Assembly: GCA_012845835.1 (NCBI GenBank)
Contig: JABAKD010000011.1
Coordinates: forward strand, 6,200,381-6,264,380
DNA: 64,000 nt
DNA from: Undaria pinnatifida
Taxonomy: Eukaryota > Sar > Phaeophyceae > Laminariales > Alariaceae
Reading direction: 5' to 3'
Under the pieces are notes generated by a model. It ran no database searches, was not told the origin of the DNA, and was given only the letters and a program-made list of their open reading frames with translations. This document shows positions 10,061 to 21,085 of this stretch, in pieces. The position numbers and the translations under genes were made by a program. The number at the start of each line of letters is the position of its first letter. The first letter of the stretch is position 1.

Positions 10061-10830
10061 CGTCAAGTTCCAAGATAATAGAAGGGATGGGCAAGAATAA
10101 AACTGGTATGGTACAATATGTACTCTTCGTATATATGTCCAGCAGCAAACATCTACGATATCATAACAGTCAGTACATGAATCTACCACGTACTGCTGTA
10201 CCTGGTACGTACCAGGTATTGTATACCCGATATATACGATCTCACAGCTGATGTGTACTTTTTTATTTCTTCTACGAAATATATTAAACAAAATGAAAAA
10301 TACACTTCAGCTGTGAGATCGACCAAAAACGAATCTTTGATCAAAACTCATATGTACACCATCAGTGTCCGCGCGAGGGTGGTACCTTACCGGTTTTCGA
10401 GAAAATGGTTGACATACTCTTCAAAACAAATCATACAGTACCCTAATCCTAACCGAATGAAACGCAACCGATCAACCAACGTAAGGTGAAACCCCCTGCG
10501 TCTCGTACACAGTGTGCAACAACCACGTCTCGAAAAAGTAGTAAGCTCTACTGGTCCGCGCGGAGGGTATGGGCTATGAACACGACAGCGAGAGACAGCA
10601 TTCTCAATGCCTGACAAAGCCCTCTCAAATCAGCCATCAGTAGGTACATAGTGCATATCAATGCCAACCTCTTACCGTATGATATGAACATATGAAGATG
10701 CACCATAACATGATGCTTCACATAAACAGGGCACCAGAACAAAAAAACACGCACCAGTCACAGCACACAACACAAAAAAAACATTCCATTTTAATCCCAT
10801 TGCCGTCCCGTTCCGAAACACGCGCTCACG
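10061..10830. other. No gene; F fragment and TACCAGGTA motifs
   Basis: A family F fragment lies at about 10270-10345 (CAGCTGTGAGATCGACC). The paired motif TACCTGGTACGTACCAGGTA is at about 10199-10218. Otherwise unassigned. Confidence 0.4.
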
Positions 10831-11000
10831 CTAGCTCGTGGCAAGCCCAAGGTCTGCCTGCATTTTGTTCCTCGGACAGGAATGAGGTCGGAAGGGAACA
10901 AAAAAGAGGCCTGCTCGTGGCAAAGTCTAAGGTCTGGCTGCGTACTCCGTCCCCCGGATAGGAACGAGGTTGGAGGGAACCACAAAAAGGCTCCGTGGCG
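10831..11000 (+). repeat. Tandem duplication of about 82 bp
   Basis: CTCGTGGCAA(G)..AAGGTCTG(C/G)CTGC....CGGA(C/T)AGGAA(T/C)GAGGT(C/T)GGA is present twice, diverged by about a tenth. Confidence 0.6.
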
Positions 11001-11098
11001 AAGCATGCAACTGCTATCATGAGTATCATATGATACACAAGAATCTCGTTGTCAACATTACCGAGCAATAATACTGCGATATGATACCGCAGTAATTC

Positions 11099-11385
11099 GA
11101 CAGTACAGTACAGTACAGTACAGCACAGCACAGCACAGCACAGCACAGCACAGCACAGCACAGCACAGCACAGCACAGCACAGCACAGCACAGCACAGCA
11201 CAGCACAGCACAGCACAGCACAGCACAGCACAGCACAGCACAGTACAGTACAGCAGTACAGTACAGCAGTACAGTACAGTACAGTACAGTACAGTACAGT
11301 ACAGTACAGTACAGTACAGTACAGTACAGTACAGCACCGCACCGCACCGCATCGCACCGCACCGCACCGCATCGCACCGCACAGC
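11099..11385. repeat. Pentanucleotide satellite array (CAGTA/CAGCA/CCGCA)
   Basis: About 57 five-base units arranged in blocks: CAGTA, then a long homogeneous CAGCA block, then CAGTA again with two CAG slips, then CCGCA/TCGCA units. Because 5 is not a multiple of 3 and no unit frame yields a stop, long but meaningless Cys/Leu/Val-rich frames arise on the minus strand. Confidence 0.9.
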
Positions 11386-11389
11386 ACAT

Positions 11390-12540
11390 CACTATATAGG
11401 GATCCTCCAGCAAGGCGGTGGTGTGCCAGCGCAAAACATGACCGCCTTGTAGAGGAAGGCGCCTTATTCATTCCAGGCTACGAGTGCAATTCCCCGGTAG
11501 CGCCAAGCGATTTCGACTGCCTCATATCGGGATACCGCACTACTCAGACCGCCTAATTGGGGGACCCCTCCTGTGCTACGAATCTCTGTGCAGTACCACT
11601 ATCTAGCTTTGCAGATAAACAATGTCATCCCCAGACACAACATGAAAAGCAGCTATTGTCCTCCACTAGGAGGTCCTCCCATGTCCGGGGTCCTGCAAAC
11701 ACCAACTTGTCGACGCGCCACACGTCAAGGGCCGGTGGATCTCCGCCCCGAACCCCTCGCCCGTGTCGTCGAAGCAGAAATCTCCTTCAGACACAAGCTT
11801 ATTCCACGAAGGGTATTGGATAAAACACATACCAAATACAGTACGGGGAGGGTGGATAAACTGACCGGGGAAGGTGTTGCCACTAGGTGTCATCCCTCAC
11901 TCTCTTGAGGAGAAAAATTATGAAATCAATGGAAAAGGAATGCTACAATCAAGCACCCCTAACTGACCACTACAGCTGATAAAAGAGAACAGGCGGTTTC
12001 AAGTGAAGCCAAGGTCTGGCTCTCACAACAACAAAAATTGAAGCGGCCTCCGCCAAGAAAAACAGGAGACAAGAGCTCTCTCGTTGAAGTTACCACAAAC
12101 CCACCCACCTACCTCTGCCACGGAAAACAGGAAACAAAATGAGCTTTTTCGTTAGAGTCACCACATACCCACCCACCCACCCACCCGACCTTTTTCATAG
12201 GGATGATAGACACGAACCTTCTGACGATCCAACTTTTTTTTTCACACATCGGGCAGATCACCATCTAAATCTAGCCATCTAGATCATCCGCAGTACATCC
12301 ATACAGATCTTCCCCGAAATATCTATATCATCAAGTAGGGATCGGTGATCTGTCCGAGGCGCCAAGTATTTCTTCGTTCTGACTGTCGATATATGAAAGG
12401 TCCATCAGAGTCATCCCAAAAACACCGATATATCCTTCCCATTCGCGACGGGATGGCCACTAATGGCCACACCGGCCTTCGCGGGAAGGCAATGCCACTG
12501 TTTTATTCTAGGAACGCGTCGTCACTGTTTTATCCCGCAC
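11390..12540. other. No gene; short duplications and a family J fragment
   Basis: Two diverged units of about 85 bp at 12030-12190 (AACAGGA.ACAA..GAGCT..CACCCACC). A family J end at 12240-12360 (CAGATCTTCCCCGAAATATC and GGATCGGTGATCTGTCCG). The remainder is unassigned. Confidence 0.45.
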
Positions 12541-12559
12541 TGAAGTAGTAGTAGTAGTG

Positions 12560-12597
<38 letters not shown>

Positions 12598-12632
12598 CAT
12601 GAAGTAGTAGTAGTAGTGGTAGTAGTAATATA
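12541..12632 (+). repeat. GTA trinucleotide microsatellite
   Basis: About 27 GTA/TAG units with GTG interruptions and one ATGAA break. Confidence 0.85.
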
Positions 12633-12724
12633 TAGTAGCATCGACACAACGGCGGCAAGACATTTCCGACACTACTAGAACTCGCTCCTGCGTGCAGGCA
12701 GCATCATGTTATAGCTCAACAGAC

Positions 12725-12900
12725 TTCTTCATCTTTACATCCTCCTGCGGATGGGAAAAAGTAAAGCGTCAAGCTCACCACACTCCCATGTATTTTCAAA
12801 CACGTCGTGTATCGATCTAATCCAATCGCATTCGCAATCCAGCTGGTTTTCTGGCGTGTCCTTCGGTTCCCACCATAGCGATAGCGTGAGGCTACAGACC
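12725..12900 (-). mobile_element. Family D SINE-like element, diverged copy
   Basis: Reverse orientation: ATCCTCCTGCGGATGGGAAA, AAGCGTCAAGCTCACCACAC, CGTCGTGTATCGAT, GCATTCGCAATCCAGC and ATAGCGATAGCGTGAGGC. No long A-tail is left. Confidence 0.6.
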
Positions 12901-12911
12901 TGACAAGAGTG

Positions 12912-13125
12912 CCGAAGTGAGGGCTTGGGAGCCGTGAGCGCTCAACGTTTTGTATCAACTTCGCGAAAAAAAAATCAAAAGTGAGGGCTTGGGAGCCGTG
13001 AGGGCTTGGGAGCCGTGAGCGCTCAACGTTTTGTATCAACTTCGCGAAAAAAAAATCAAAAGTGAGGGCTTGGGAGCCGTGAGCGCTCAACGTTTTGTAA
13101 CAACTTCGCAAAAAAAAATCGTGCA
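12912..13125 (+). repeat. Three-unit tandem repeat
   Basis: GTGAGGGCTTGGGAGCCGTG followed by AGCGCTCAACGTTTTGTATC and AACTTCGCGAAAAAA is repeated three times, the middle unit with an internal GTGAGGGCTTGGGAGCC duplication. Nearly identical units imply recent amplification. Confidence 0.8.
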
Positions 13126-13154
13126 AACAAAGTTTACACAGCGCCACGGCGGGG

Positions 13155-13173
13155 GAGACGGGGGGGGGGGGGG
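13155..13173 (+). repeat. Poly(G) tract
   Basis: Uninterrupted run of about 17 G, one of many G or C homopolymers in the window (others near 34348, 36127, 43044, 43921, 45770, 46107, 49029 and 59145). Confidence 0.8.
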
Positions 13174-13244
13174 GGCTGTCCTGCCCACTGGGTTCGTTCG
13201 TTCTTTCACCCCTTCGCCCGTTCCATTCCGTTCCTCAGGTTCGT

Positions 13245-13565
13245 ACAAGCCACATACATATCATTCAATTTCTCGCTTGCATCTTCGCACTTTTTTCTCC
13301 ATCTCATTCTCTTGTTCGGAACACATGTCCAGGGTTACACATGTAGCACAGCACCCTACCACCCCGTCCAATACCGCGGTGCATGCATGTCTTCGAAACT
13401 ACAAAAAATTGACGTACACTTCGTACAGCTGCCCTGGGCATAACTCAGACCCCGGGTCACAAAGCAGGCTCTTCTCCCCCTCCCCACTACGGTACGCGCC
13501 TTAAATTTCATCGCGAGAACATTTCAGCAGATTCTCCCCGCGTCAACTCGCGTCGAATTGTACTC
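13245..13565 (+). repeat. Family H repeat
   Basis: Longest H copy: CATCTTCGCACTTTTTTCTC, CTCAGACCCCGGGTCAC, CCCACTACGGTACGCGCC, CATCGCGAGAACA and AACTCGCGTCGAATTG. Confidence 0.6.
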
Positions 13566-13794
13566 ACCCACGCTATGCACTCTCGACAGCAGCTGGCGTC
13601 TCTATAGAATAAAAATCTCGATGCCGAGATTTGCAGCAGGTGTCTCTAGAGAAAAAAAATCTCCACATCGAGATTTGAACCCTCTGACTCCAACCTTAGC
13701 GGCGTTCCAGGGTAACCACTACAAGCACACCACCGGGGCGACCGGCTTGCTGAAATAGTGAACTTTGACTTGTAGGAATCACGTCATGTGTCGA

Positions 13795-14013
13795 CATACT
13801 CACGCATCCGTATACAACTATAGCTTGTGCTGCTGGAGTAGTAACGGGAACCGCCGATACGGGCAGCTCGCGCCGTCGCTGCCACGGGAACTGAAGGACA
13901 CGCCAGCTAACGCTGAATGCAATTGAGTGAAATTGACACACGGCGTGTGTATGAAAAAACGTGCAAGTGTAGTGGGCTTGAGTTTTCTTTTTCCCCATCC
14001 GCCGGAGGATTAA
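13795..14013 (+). mobile_element. Family D SINE-like element, diverged
   Basis: ACGCATCCGTATACAACTAT head, shared with 30390; GCCAGCTAACGCTGAATGC, GACACACGGCGTG and the terminal CCCCATCCGCCGGAGGAT. Confidence 0.65.
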
Positions 14014-14734
14014 TAAGAAAAAATCACCACGTATTCGTCAACCATTGGATTACACTGCTCGGGTGGTAGCAACCATTGGCACGGTTGCCCCCACAGGCGA
14101 ACCTTTCTCCGACGGTAGATCGCTGTCGCTTCTTTCACAGCAATCCCACGTCCTATGAAAGACGATACAATCAATAGGCGTGTTTCCTTCATCTTAATAG
14201 TGGTTGTTTCACCCATCTACATCCAGCACAACCAGCGTCCGCGCCGGCACCCCCTCTAGAGAGAGAAGAGCTCTGGGATCGAGAGCTATACTGCTACACG
14301 ATGGAATCGATCTACTTGCAATAAACCAAAACAGACGTCAGTGATTACGAGTACAGCACTAGGTTTAACCATAGTCCAAGACAACAAATGCTGATGCCGC
14401 TGCTGAACGCGATTTGCCCATCCGAATGCTCCTGCCGTCCCGAAATTGCTAATTTGCTACGAGTTCCTGGTACCTGGTGAGTTGCCAATTTGCTAGCCAC
14501 GTTGGTAATCTGCGAGTTGCTGATTAACACCCTCTGATTCCATCTAGCATGGTTGCTGTTGCTGCTGCTCCTGAGCTTCTTTAGCTGGCTGCGGCTGTAA
14601 AGCCTGCGCGAATTGAACGAGTCTGATTCTCCTTCCATCTTTACCCTGGCCTCTGACGAACTTCAACCTCTACGATCAAAGCTGTTAAAATATCAAATTT
14701 TACATTTTTCACGCTTTACTTTCGTTTTTGGCCC

Positions 14735-14915
14735 GCATGTTCATTGCGGTTGGCTTCGCATGGCCAAACCACCTTTTTGTATTTGCAATGTGCATCTGTG
14801 TCTCGTAGCGTGTGACCACAGAGCTCGTCTCTCTGCCCTCTGAGGCGTCAGCACGAACACTGGATGTAGATGGGGATGGGTGATGGGGTGGAAATATCCA
14901 GTTGGAAATATCAGC
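14735..14915 (-). mobile_element. Family E SINE-like element
   Basis: Reverse of the family: GCGGTTGGCTTCGCATGGCC, GTATTTGCAATGTGCATCTG, GTGACCACAGAGCTCGTCTC and CACGAACACTGGATG. In the sense orientation, other copies end in an A-rich tail. Confidence 0.65.
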
Positions 14916-15004
14916 CTAGTTTGAAGAACACACATGCGAGCTACCTAAATCTCACTCGTATATAGTATCATGATTACCAGGTACTTCTCCTTGGCTATTC
15001 ACGT

Positions 15005-15260
15005 TGAACATATTTTATTCCCACCCATATACGTCCAGCACAACCAGTGTCCGTGCCGATGCCTTCTATGAGCGACGATCGCTGTGGTCATAAACCACGC
15101 GGCAGAGACAAACACACATCATTGCAACTGCAGGAAAGGTGTTTCGGCCATGCAATGCCAACTGCATTGCGTGCAAGTGGGCAAAATATTTTACCTATGC
15201 AAGCCAGGACACCAAATTATTTGCAACACGAAGAAAGAAAAAAGAAGAGAAACATATTGG
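15005..15260 (+). mobile_element. Family E SINE-like element
   Basis: GTCCAGCACAACCAGTGTCC..GCCGATGCC, TGTGGTCATAAACCACG, GGCCATGCAATGCCAACTGC, then an A-rich tail (GAAGAAAGAAAAAAG). Confidence 0.65.
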
Positions 15261-15402
15261 AGACAAGACGAAAATGCACCAACTTGCTTACAGAGAGTGG
15301 GTACCCCAACCTAACTAGAGGGTGAGGTAAGAGAATAGTACAGGTAAGAGAGGGAAAATTAGCTTGACCGAAACATAAAGTTACTTGGAATTAGTGTAGA
15401 CA

Positions 15403-15424
15403 GTGGTTAGGGTTAGGGTTAGGT
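15403..15424 (+). repeat. Short telomere-like tract
   Basis: Three to four GGTTAG units at the right edge of a degenerate family A relative (ACTTGGAATTAGTGTAG just upstream). Confidence 0.6.
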
Positions 15425-15494
15425 TTCAAGAGAGAACGCTGCTTAAAGAGAGGTACTTCGGGCCCGAACCATTCCTCTCTCAAGTCGAGGTACC

Positions 15495-15712
15495 AACTGT
15501 ACGATAATGCTCCTGTGTTTACCGAACACTGAAGCACAAGCTATCGCTATAAGTGGGAACCGAAGGATAAGCCAGCAAGCGCTGGATTGCGAAGGCAAAT
15601 GAATTAAATCGACACAGGACGTGTATGAAAACACGTGGAAGTGTGGTGAGCTCAAGCTTCATTTTTTATTCTTCCCCATCCGCCAGAGGATGAAAAAAAC
15701 AAAAAAAAAACT
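15495..15712 (+). mobile_element. Family D SINE-like element, diverged
   Basis: CAGCAAGCGCTGGATTGCG, CGACACAGGACGTGTATGAA, CGTGGAAGTGTGGTGAGC, CCCCATCCGCCAGAGGATG and a terminal A-rich tail. Confidence 0.65.
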
Positions 15713-15904
15713 GAAGCATAAACCAGATACTTTCGTGAGCTCGACTCGAATGCGTCGCCACACCCCACTGGTCAGCATAGAGCACAGACGAGTCACCTTC
15801 ACCTCCTCTTTCATACACTCCCAAAATTTATCTTCACCGAGCATCGAACTCACGCAGACTTTCTGACAAGCAAGTTGACTGCTGCGGTGGTCTAACCTAG
15901 TATA

Positions 15905-16385
15905 TACATCATGAGTTTGAATCTAGCATGATGAATTTGTGTTTTTACAAAAAACAACACTTCAACTGCTTGCGATCTAGCATGGTGAATTTGTGTTTTT
16001 ATAAACTTGAACAAAAAACAACACTTCAACTGCTTGCGAGATGCTGCGGTGGTCTAACATGCTAACCTGTTATATACATATGAGTTTGAATCTAGTTTCA
16101 CATGGTGAATTTGTGTTTTTATAAACTTGAACAATTGTAACGAAGACCACTAATAGGGACAGCTTACGCTATACCTACAATGGGACTCGAAGGGTGCGCC
16201 AGCTAGCGTTGGGCTGCGAAAGCAACTGAGTTAAATCGACACACGACGCGTATAAAAATACGCGGAAGTGTGGTGAGCTAAAGCTTTATTTTTCCCCATC
16301 CGCCGGAGGATGGAAAAAAAAAAAAAAAAATGAACAAAAAACAACACTTCAACTGCTTGCGAGATGCTGCGGTCGTCTAACCTAT
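15905..16385 (+). repeat. Family L tandem/dispersed repeat, interrupted by SINE D
   Basis: The unit ATCTAGCATGGTGAATTTG..TAAACTTGAACAAAAAACAA..CTGCTTGCGAGATG..GTGGTCTAAC occurs about three times and continues after the SINE at 16331. More copies lie at 18160-18300. Confidence 0.65.
16135..16330 (+). mobile_element. Family D SINE-like element with target-site duplication
   Basis: Best-defined copy. TGAACAA lies at 16128-16134 and again at 16331-16337, so the insertion borders are clear and the uninterrupted family L sequence can be read across them. Body: TTGTAACGAAGACCACTAAT, GTGCGCCAGCTAGCGTTGGG, GACACACGACGCGTATAAAA, AGCTTTATTTTTCCCCATCC, poly(A). About 196 bp including the tail. No clear pol III A or B box seen. 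Confidence 0.8.
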
Positions 16386-16865
16386 TGTAAACGGCGGCTC
16401 TTCTTTGCCGGGGCCCTGGTGCGACAACACAAGGGGCGACTGCCCCGTCGGTTGATGCGGACAACTCAAGACTTGGCCTAGAGCCATAGCTGAGGACCTT
16501 AGGGTGTTCAAAGCCAACGAGGGATCAACGGAACACTCCCCCTTAGTTTTTGGAGTTGGGACCGCGCTGTGGCCCACTGCAGCCAAAAAGGTGGGCAAGT
16601 GGTACCGGGGGGTCCTCGAAGCAGCTAAACGGTTCATGGGCAGGTGGCACGAGGATGAGGCAAAGCTGAGTAGACAGCGCCGCGCATCCGCCGTGGGTGG
16701 TGTCGAAGGGAACGGGGGGAGGGGGGGCAGCAGGAGGGGTAGAAGGAACACCGCACAAGGGTATGGGGGCAGGGGGGGGGACAGGAGGAGTAGAAGGGAA
16801 ACCGCGGTAGATGAAAGTAGGAAGGAGACCGCAGACAGGGTAGCAAGGTACCAGGCCGACTAGTA
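16383..16865 (+). pseudogene. LINE (non-LTR retrotransposon) ORF2 C-terminus, second LINE family
   Basis: KRRLFFAGALVRQHKGRLPR (16386 on) aligns with RKRRTLFAGFVARMGEERLP of the reverse transcriptase remnant at 32 kb. After a frameshift near 16460, QLKTWPRAIAEDLRVFKA and KKVGKWYRGVLEAAKRFMGR continue it to VGG, followed by G-rich repeats (CAGGAGGAGTAGAAGGGAA). Frameshifted and 5'-truncated, so dead. The tail (GGAGTAGAAGG.., AAGGTACCAGGCCGACTAG, then T-rich DNA with CTTGC(A/G)TGTCCA) is repeated at 17260-17560. Confidence 0.75.
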
Positions 16866-17666
16866 GGTGGAACCTTTCTATCTATGCCACTCGTACCGCC
16901 AACTGCTGCGGCTGCTCGGAATGTGATGTCTTGGTACTTTGATTTTTCCGTGAATTTATTTTTTTTCTTTTTCTTCTTTTTTTCTTTCCCCTTCTTATCC
17001 TTATGAAGGGAGTCTTGCATGGCGGGTAGGTGACGAGCCTGTTTTATTTGGCCCTCCCAGTCTTCCTTCTTTTACTTGTTTCTTTTTTCCGGGGTATTTT
17101 TTTCCTTTCTTTCCCCCTTGCATGTCCATTTTGGCTCATGCTCGGGGTATGTTTCTATCTCCCGTGCTTTGGCTCCCCTTTTATTTATTTATTTATTTAT
17201 TTTGTCTTGGTTTCTTTCGTTGTTTCTCTCTTTTACAAGGTATTTTGGTTTAATGAGAAGAACACAAAGGGGGGAGGGGGGGAAACAGGAGGAGTAGAAG
17301 GAAAGCCGTCCAAGGGAATGGGGGCAGGGGGGGCAACAGGAGGAATAGAAGGGAGACCGCGGTGGACGAAGGCAGGAAGGAGATGGCAGACAGGGTAGCA
17401 AGGTACCAGGCCGACTAGTAGGTACATAGCACTTTTCGTCTTTTTCTGGGGTATTTTTTTCCCCTTTGTTCCCTCCTTGCGTGTCCAGGTTTTTGGCTCG
17501 TGTTCGGATTATCTTATTTTGGTTTTACTTTAATTTATTTTATTTCATTTTATTGTGTTTCTTTTCCGAGCTTTGGCTCTCCTCTCCGGTTGGGTTGTTT
17601 CTTCGATTTCCCCTTCGTTTTGTTTGTTTCATTTTTTGTTTTATTTTTATCTTTGTTTTTATTTGT
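16866..17666. repeat. Duplicated LINE 3' tail and pyrimidine-rich DNA
   Basis: The second copy of the tail spans about 17260-17560. The T/C-rich strand yields hydrophobic frames (LLLVSFF, FLFLFLF) that reflect base composition, not membrane proteins. Confidence 0.6.
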
Positions 17667-17945
17667 TTTCTTATTTTGTTTTTGTTTTTGTTTTTGTTTT
17701 TGTTTTTGTTTATTTCGTATTTCTCTCTTCCAATGTATTTCTGTTGCTGACGTATGTATGTTGTGCCTATCGTACCCAGTACTAGGGCATGACATTGCGT
17801 TGTCGAATGCATTACGATGCATTATCTCTGTGTCGTGGCTTGTGACCACAGAGCTGATCTTTCTAGGGTGAAGAATCAGTACGGACACTGGGTGTGCTGG
17901 ATGTCGACGAGTAGAAGAACGGTTTAATGTGAAGAACACACACAC
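17667..17945 (-). mobile_element. Family E long variant, near-identical to 63126-63422
   Basis: Read on the minus strand: TTCTTCACATTAAACCG head, GGATGTCGACGAGT region, the family E GTGACCACAGAGCT core in reverse, then CATCGTAATGCATTCG and a (CAAAAA)n tail. Differs from the 63-kb copy at only a handful of sites plus tail length. Confidence 0.7.
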
Positions 17946-17962
17946 ACATTGTATACATATGA

Positions 17963-18156
17963 GTTTTTTTTTTTTTATCCTCCGGCGGATGGGGAAAAAT
18001 AAAGCTTTAGCTCACCACACTTGCACGTATTTTCATACGCGTCGTGTGTCGATTTAACTCAGTTGCTTTCGCAGCCCAACGCTAGCTGGCACACCCTTCG
18101 GGTCCCATTGTAGGTACGATAGCGTAAGCTGTCCCTATCAGTGGTCTTCGTTACAA
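17963..18156 (-). mobile_element. Family D SINE-like element
   Basis: Nearly identical to 16135-16330 but reversed; a poly(T) start at 17965 gives the A-tail. It sits inside family L sequence (CATATGAG.. left, CAGTTTGAATCTAGC right). Confidence 0.75.
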
Positions 18157-18159
18157 CCC

Positions 18160-18345
18160 CATCAGTTTGAATCTAGCATGGTGAATTTGTGTTTTTGTAG
18201 CCTTGAACAAAAAACAACACTACTGCTTGCCATCTAGCATAGTGAATTGGTGTTTTTATGAACTTGAACAAAAAACACCACTTGAATTGCTTGCGAGATC
18301 GAAATTCGTCGAAACTCCTGGTTGCAAGCGGTGAGTGACACTTTA
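18160..18345 (+). repeat. Family L units and F fragment
   Basis: Two L units (ATGGTGAATTTGTGTTTTTG, ATGAACTTGAACAAAAAACA) run into an F-like block (GCGAGATCGAAATTCGTCG, GTGACACTTTAATCGCGCG). Confidence 0.55.
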
Positions 18346-18501
18346 ATCGCGCGTGCTAAATAATAAGTATACGCATGCACCTCACTGCTACTGCTCGTAC
18401 GTAGCCATTAGGCCCTCGTTTCCACGAGCCGTTGACATCTGTGTGTGTTGTTCACATTAAATCGATATTTCCATCCATCTATGATTTTTCTTTGTTTCTT
18501 G

Positions 18502-18795
18502 CTTTTTTTGCACACTTCTACTTTCCAGCTTCTGGACAAGTCGTGGTCACGGGTGTCGTCCCTTCCCCCCGGTTCTTGTCTTCAATTGTTATCGCGCGCA
18601 TAGGGTTCAGCAATCCCACTGCTCGTCGATTTTTCATCGAGCGTTGCTAACTCACGCTCTCGCGCTTTCCGCAAGTCAATTTGCGCACAAGAAAAAGTCC
18701 CCACGAATTTGTACGAGTGCGCACTCGGGGGGGCTCGAACTCACGAAACTGATCTATCTATACCAGGATCGAGGATAACCTGATACGCCACCGGG
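18502..18795 (-). mobile_element. Family C SINE, full length, tRNA-derived
   Basis: The minus strand starts with a tRNA-like head: A-box TGGCGTATCAGG and B-box GAGTTCGAGCCCC. The body has AAATTGACTTGCGGAAAGCG, GGGTTCAGCAATC in reverse and GCTTGTCCAGAAGCTGG, and ends in an A-tail. About 300 bp. Confidence 0.8.
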
Positions 18796-18804
18796 TTTTA
18801 CCAT

Positions 18805-19085
18805 ACATACATCCAGCCAGCACAACCAATGTCCGTGCTGATGCCTGGAGACAAGCTCTGTGGTAACAACCTATTAATATACGTCAGAGACGCACATTGT
18901 GGCAAACACAGCAAGGTGATTTTGGCCATGCGATGCCAACGGCAATGAACGCGCGGGTGAACAAAAAAAAAGGGAGCCAGAACACCAGACAATTTGAAAC
19001 AGAAACAACAACAGAAAAAAAAAAAAATAACAAGACAGGAGAAAAAACAACAACAATAAGAGAAAAAAAAACAAATGAAAAGAAA
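18805..19085 (+). mobile_element. Family E SINE-like element
   Basis: Lies immediately beside the SINE C head. CAGCACAACCAATGTCCGTG, GGCCATGCGATGCCAACGGC, then A-rich tails with AACAACAACAG. A short CAGC tandem follows at 19128-19180. Confidence 0.6.
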
Positions 19086-19249
19086 GCGAGAAACAGGACG
19101 GCCCGAGGGACACGAAAACAAAGCACGGCAGCCAGCCAGCCAGCCAGCAAACAAAGCACGGTAGCAGCCAGCCAGCCAGCTACCCATCAACTTCGGGGGC
19201 AGCAACCATTCTGGGTTTCGAATGACTTTACTCTGTTGGAGTAGGAGCA

Positions 19250-20450
19250 TTGCCGCATCTGTACAGCAAACAATAACAGTCGAATCACACACTCAAATGC
19301 ATTTGGAATCCGGTCTAGGTTTCGTTAACCCGAGAAGACTTGTAAACAGGGACCAGCATCATCACGATTGTATTCTACTGTTGTCGCATGGCATACCGAC
19401 ATGTACACATGTACGCTGCTGTTGAGCTCTTACGTGTGTATCTTCCACTCTGTCTTGTCTGTGTGCTGGTAAGGCAGTTTTCGAATGTGTACCTTCAATG
19501 GAAAAGTATCCTGACAACGCCAGCTGTGAGTTCGACAAATTTAGGGCCGATACTCATCATCGCAAGCTGCGTGTACCCTTCGTCCCAGCCTCCTCGTATC
19601 CAAGACCGCACTCCCTCCCTCCCTCCCTCCCACCGCTTCCATCTCCCAAACCAGTACTTCTATATGCCTGATCCGCATTACATGACCTTTTCTTCTCCCT
19701 CTAAAAAGCGGCCGCCAAATTTTTTCATCTGCTCTGGAGCCCATGTATAGCGGTAAAAAGAGTACGAGCAAGCGCGGTCCTTCACCATTGGCGCGAGCAA
19801 ACAGCACACGGTACAAGTGCAAGAAGCTATGCATGTGCGTGTGGGTGCCTTACAGGCAGTTGGTTAGTCGCATGGGAAAACCTATTAGGAGCTGACTGAC
19901 TGACTGACTGACTGGCTGCTGTGCGCGATGATCGAAGAGCAAGCAGCAGTATCCGTCTTACCATCAAGATGCGAATCAACCAATTTAAACCCGGGGATGC
20001 ACCGCGGATGTCCCCTGACGACCACAAACCACGGTGAAAATATAGCCAGCCGTTCATCTGCAAATCTAGCAGCCCGGGTAGCTGCTTCGTGTGAAGGAGC
20101 ATGCTGCAATCTCGACAGTTCTAGTCGTCATTTTTTTCCTCTGAAGCCTCAAAAGAGGTTGTTAATAGTCCGTAGTCACAGCTTCGATATGCGTAAGAGC
20201 CAGAGCCGACGCACATACATGCTACTGGTTGTTCGTATCGTATGCACAAAACCCTCCACTGAAAATGCAGAGCCGAAACGACGTGCATTGGCGTGCTGTT
20301 CCTAAGTGTGCAGACATGACATGACACTCGACATCCATCCGCCGCTTCGAGGGTAGAAAGCTAGCGAACCCGAAAGCGCCAGGCCAGCAATGCTTGCCCG
20401 AGTGTACATCTTTCATCGAGCGGTGTCGTCAGCACTTCGAAACTTCAACA
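19250..20450. other. No gene seen
   Basis: An F-related inverted motif lies at 19510-19565 (CAGCTGTGAGTTCGAC..CATCGCAAGCTGCGTG). GACT tandem at 19889-19912. The rest is unassigned intron DNA. Confidence 0.4.
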
Positions 20451-20454
20451 ATTC

Positions 20455-20780
20455 AGACAGGTCACCGATCCCCATTTCATGATCTACAGCAGCAGATACT
20501 GCAAGGAAGACCTACAGGTACGATCTATTTAGTAGTAGCTCATGTTGCCGGGTGGGACCCGTAAGATCTGCACGATCTATTAATAGCAGGTTTTCAGGGC
20601 TGGCTCTGTACTCTCTACATATAATCCTGCACATATCACAACGGCAGATGCGGGACCTACTGAAGAAAATCTACATGATGTATACAATCTATACGATCTA
20701 TGTGATCTAGATGACTTATATGATCTATACGATCTATGTGATCTAGATAATCTATACGATCTATGTGATCTAGATCGTCA
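20455..20780. repeat. Family J repeat with GATCTA array
   Basis: GTCACCGATCCCC..ATGATCTA end, CCGGGTGGGACC and CAGGGCTGGCTCTGTACTC, then a GATCTATGTGATCTAGAT array at 20690-20775. Confidence 0.6.
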
Positions 20781-20785
20781 ACCGT

Positions 20786-20878
20786 CAGACGTGTGCCAAC
20801 TGCCGGACGTGGCGTTGCCGCGTATCCCGCCCGATTTCAACGGGATTATCGACGAGTTGCGGGACGAGAACCTTCAGG
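20786..20878 (+). CDS. Candidate exon of an unidentified gene nested in the helicase intron
   Basis: Between CAACCGTCAG| and CTTCAG|GTGGGA lies an open, GC-rich stretch reading VCQLPDVALPRIPPDFNGII DELRDENLQ (split here for length). Its composition differs sharply from the flanking GATCTA array. It would be a 93-nt exon with two leading nucleotides of a split codon. No family recognised. It lies on the strand opposite the helicase. Confidence 0.4.
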
Positions 20879-21085
20879 TGGGAGGAGGTCTTGCAGGCTA
20901 CGGCTCCCATCGCGTCAGGAAAGGAAAAAGCGAACGAACCATGCGAGCGAGCAAGCTATCCACCTTCACGCCTAGATTGCTTACGTCGCTCTTGACACGC
21001 AAAACTCCGGGAAAATTCAAGCAAAAATCGACCGCACTTACCCTTCCCACTGGACACGGTTGGCCGATGTGATTATCACCACGGC

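Noticed and set aside
11026-11471. Long minus-strand Cys/Leu/Val-repeat reading frames
   Set aside because: They are translations of the pentanucleotide array and carry no coding signal.
17030-17785. Hydrophobic Phe/Leu-rich plus-strand frames
   Set aside because: Pyrimidine-rich LINE tail and (TTTTTG)n tail of family E; hydrophobicity is compositional.
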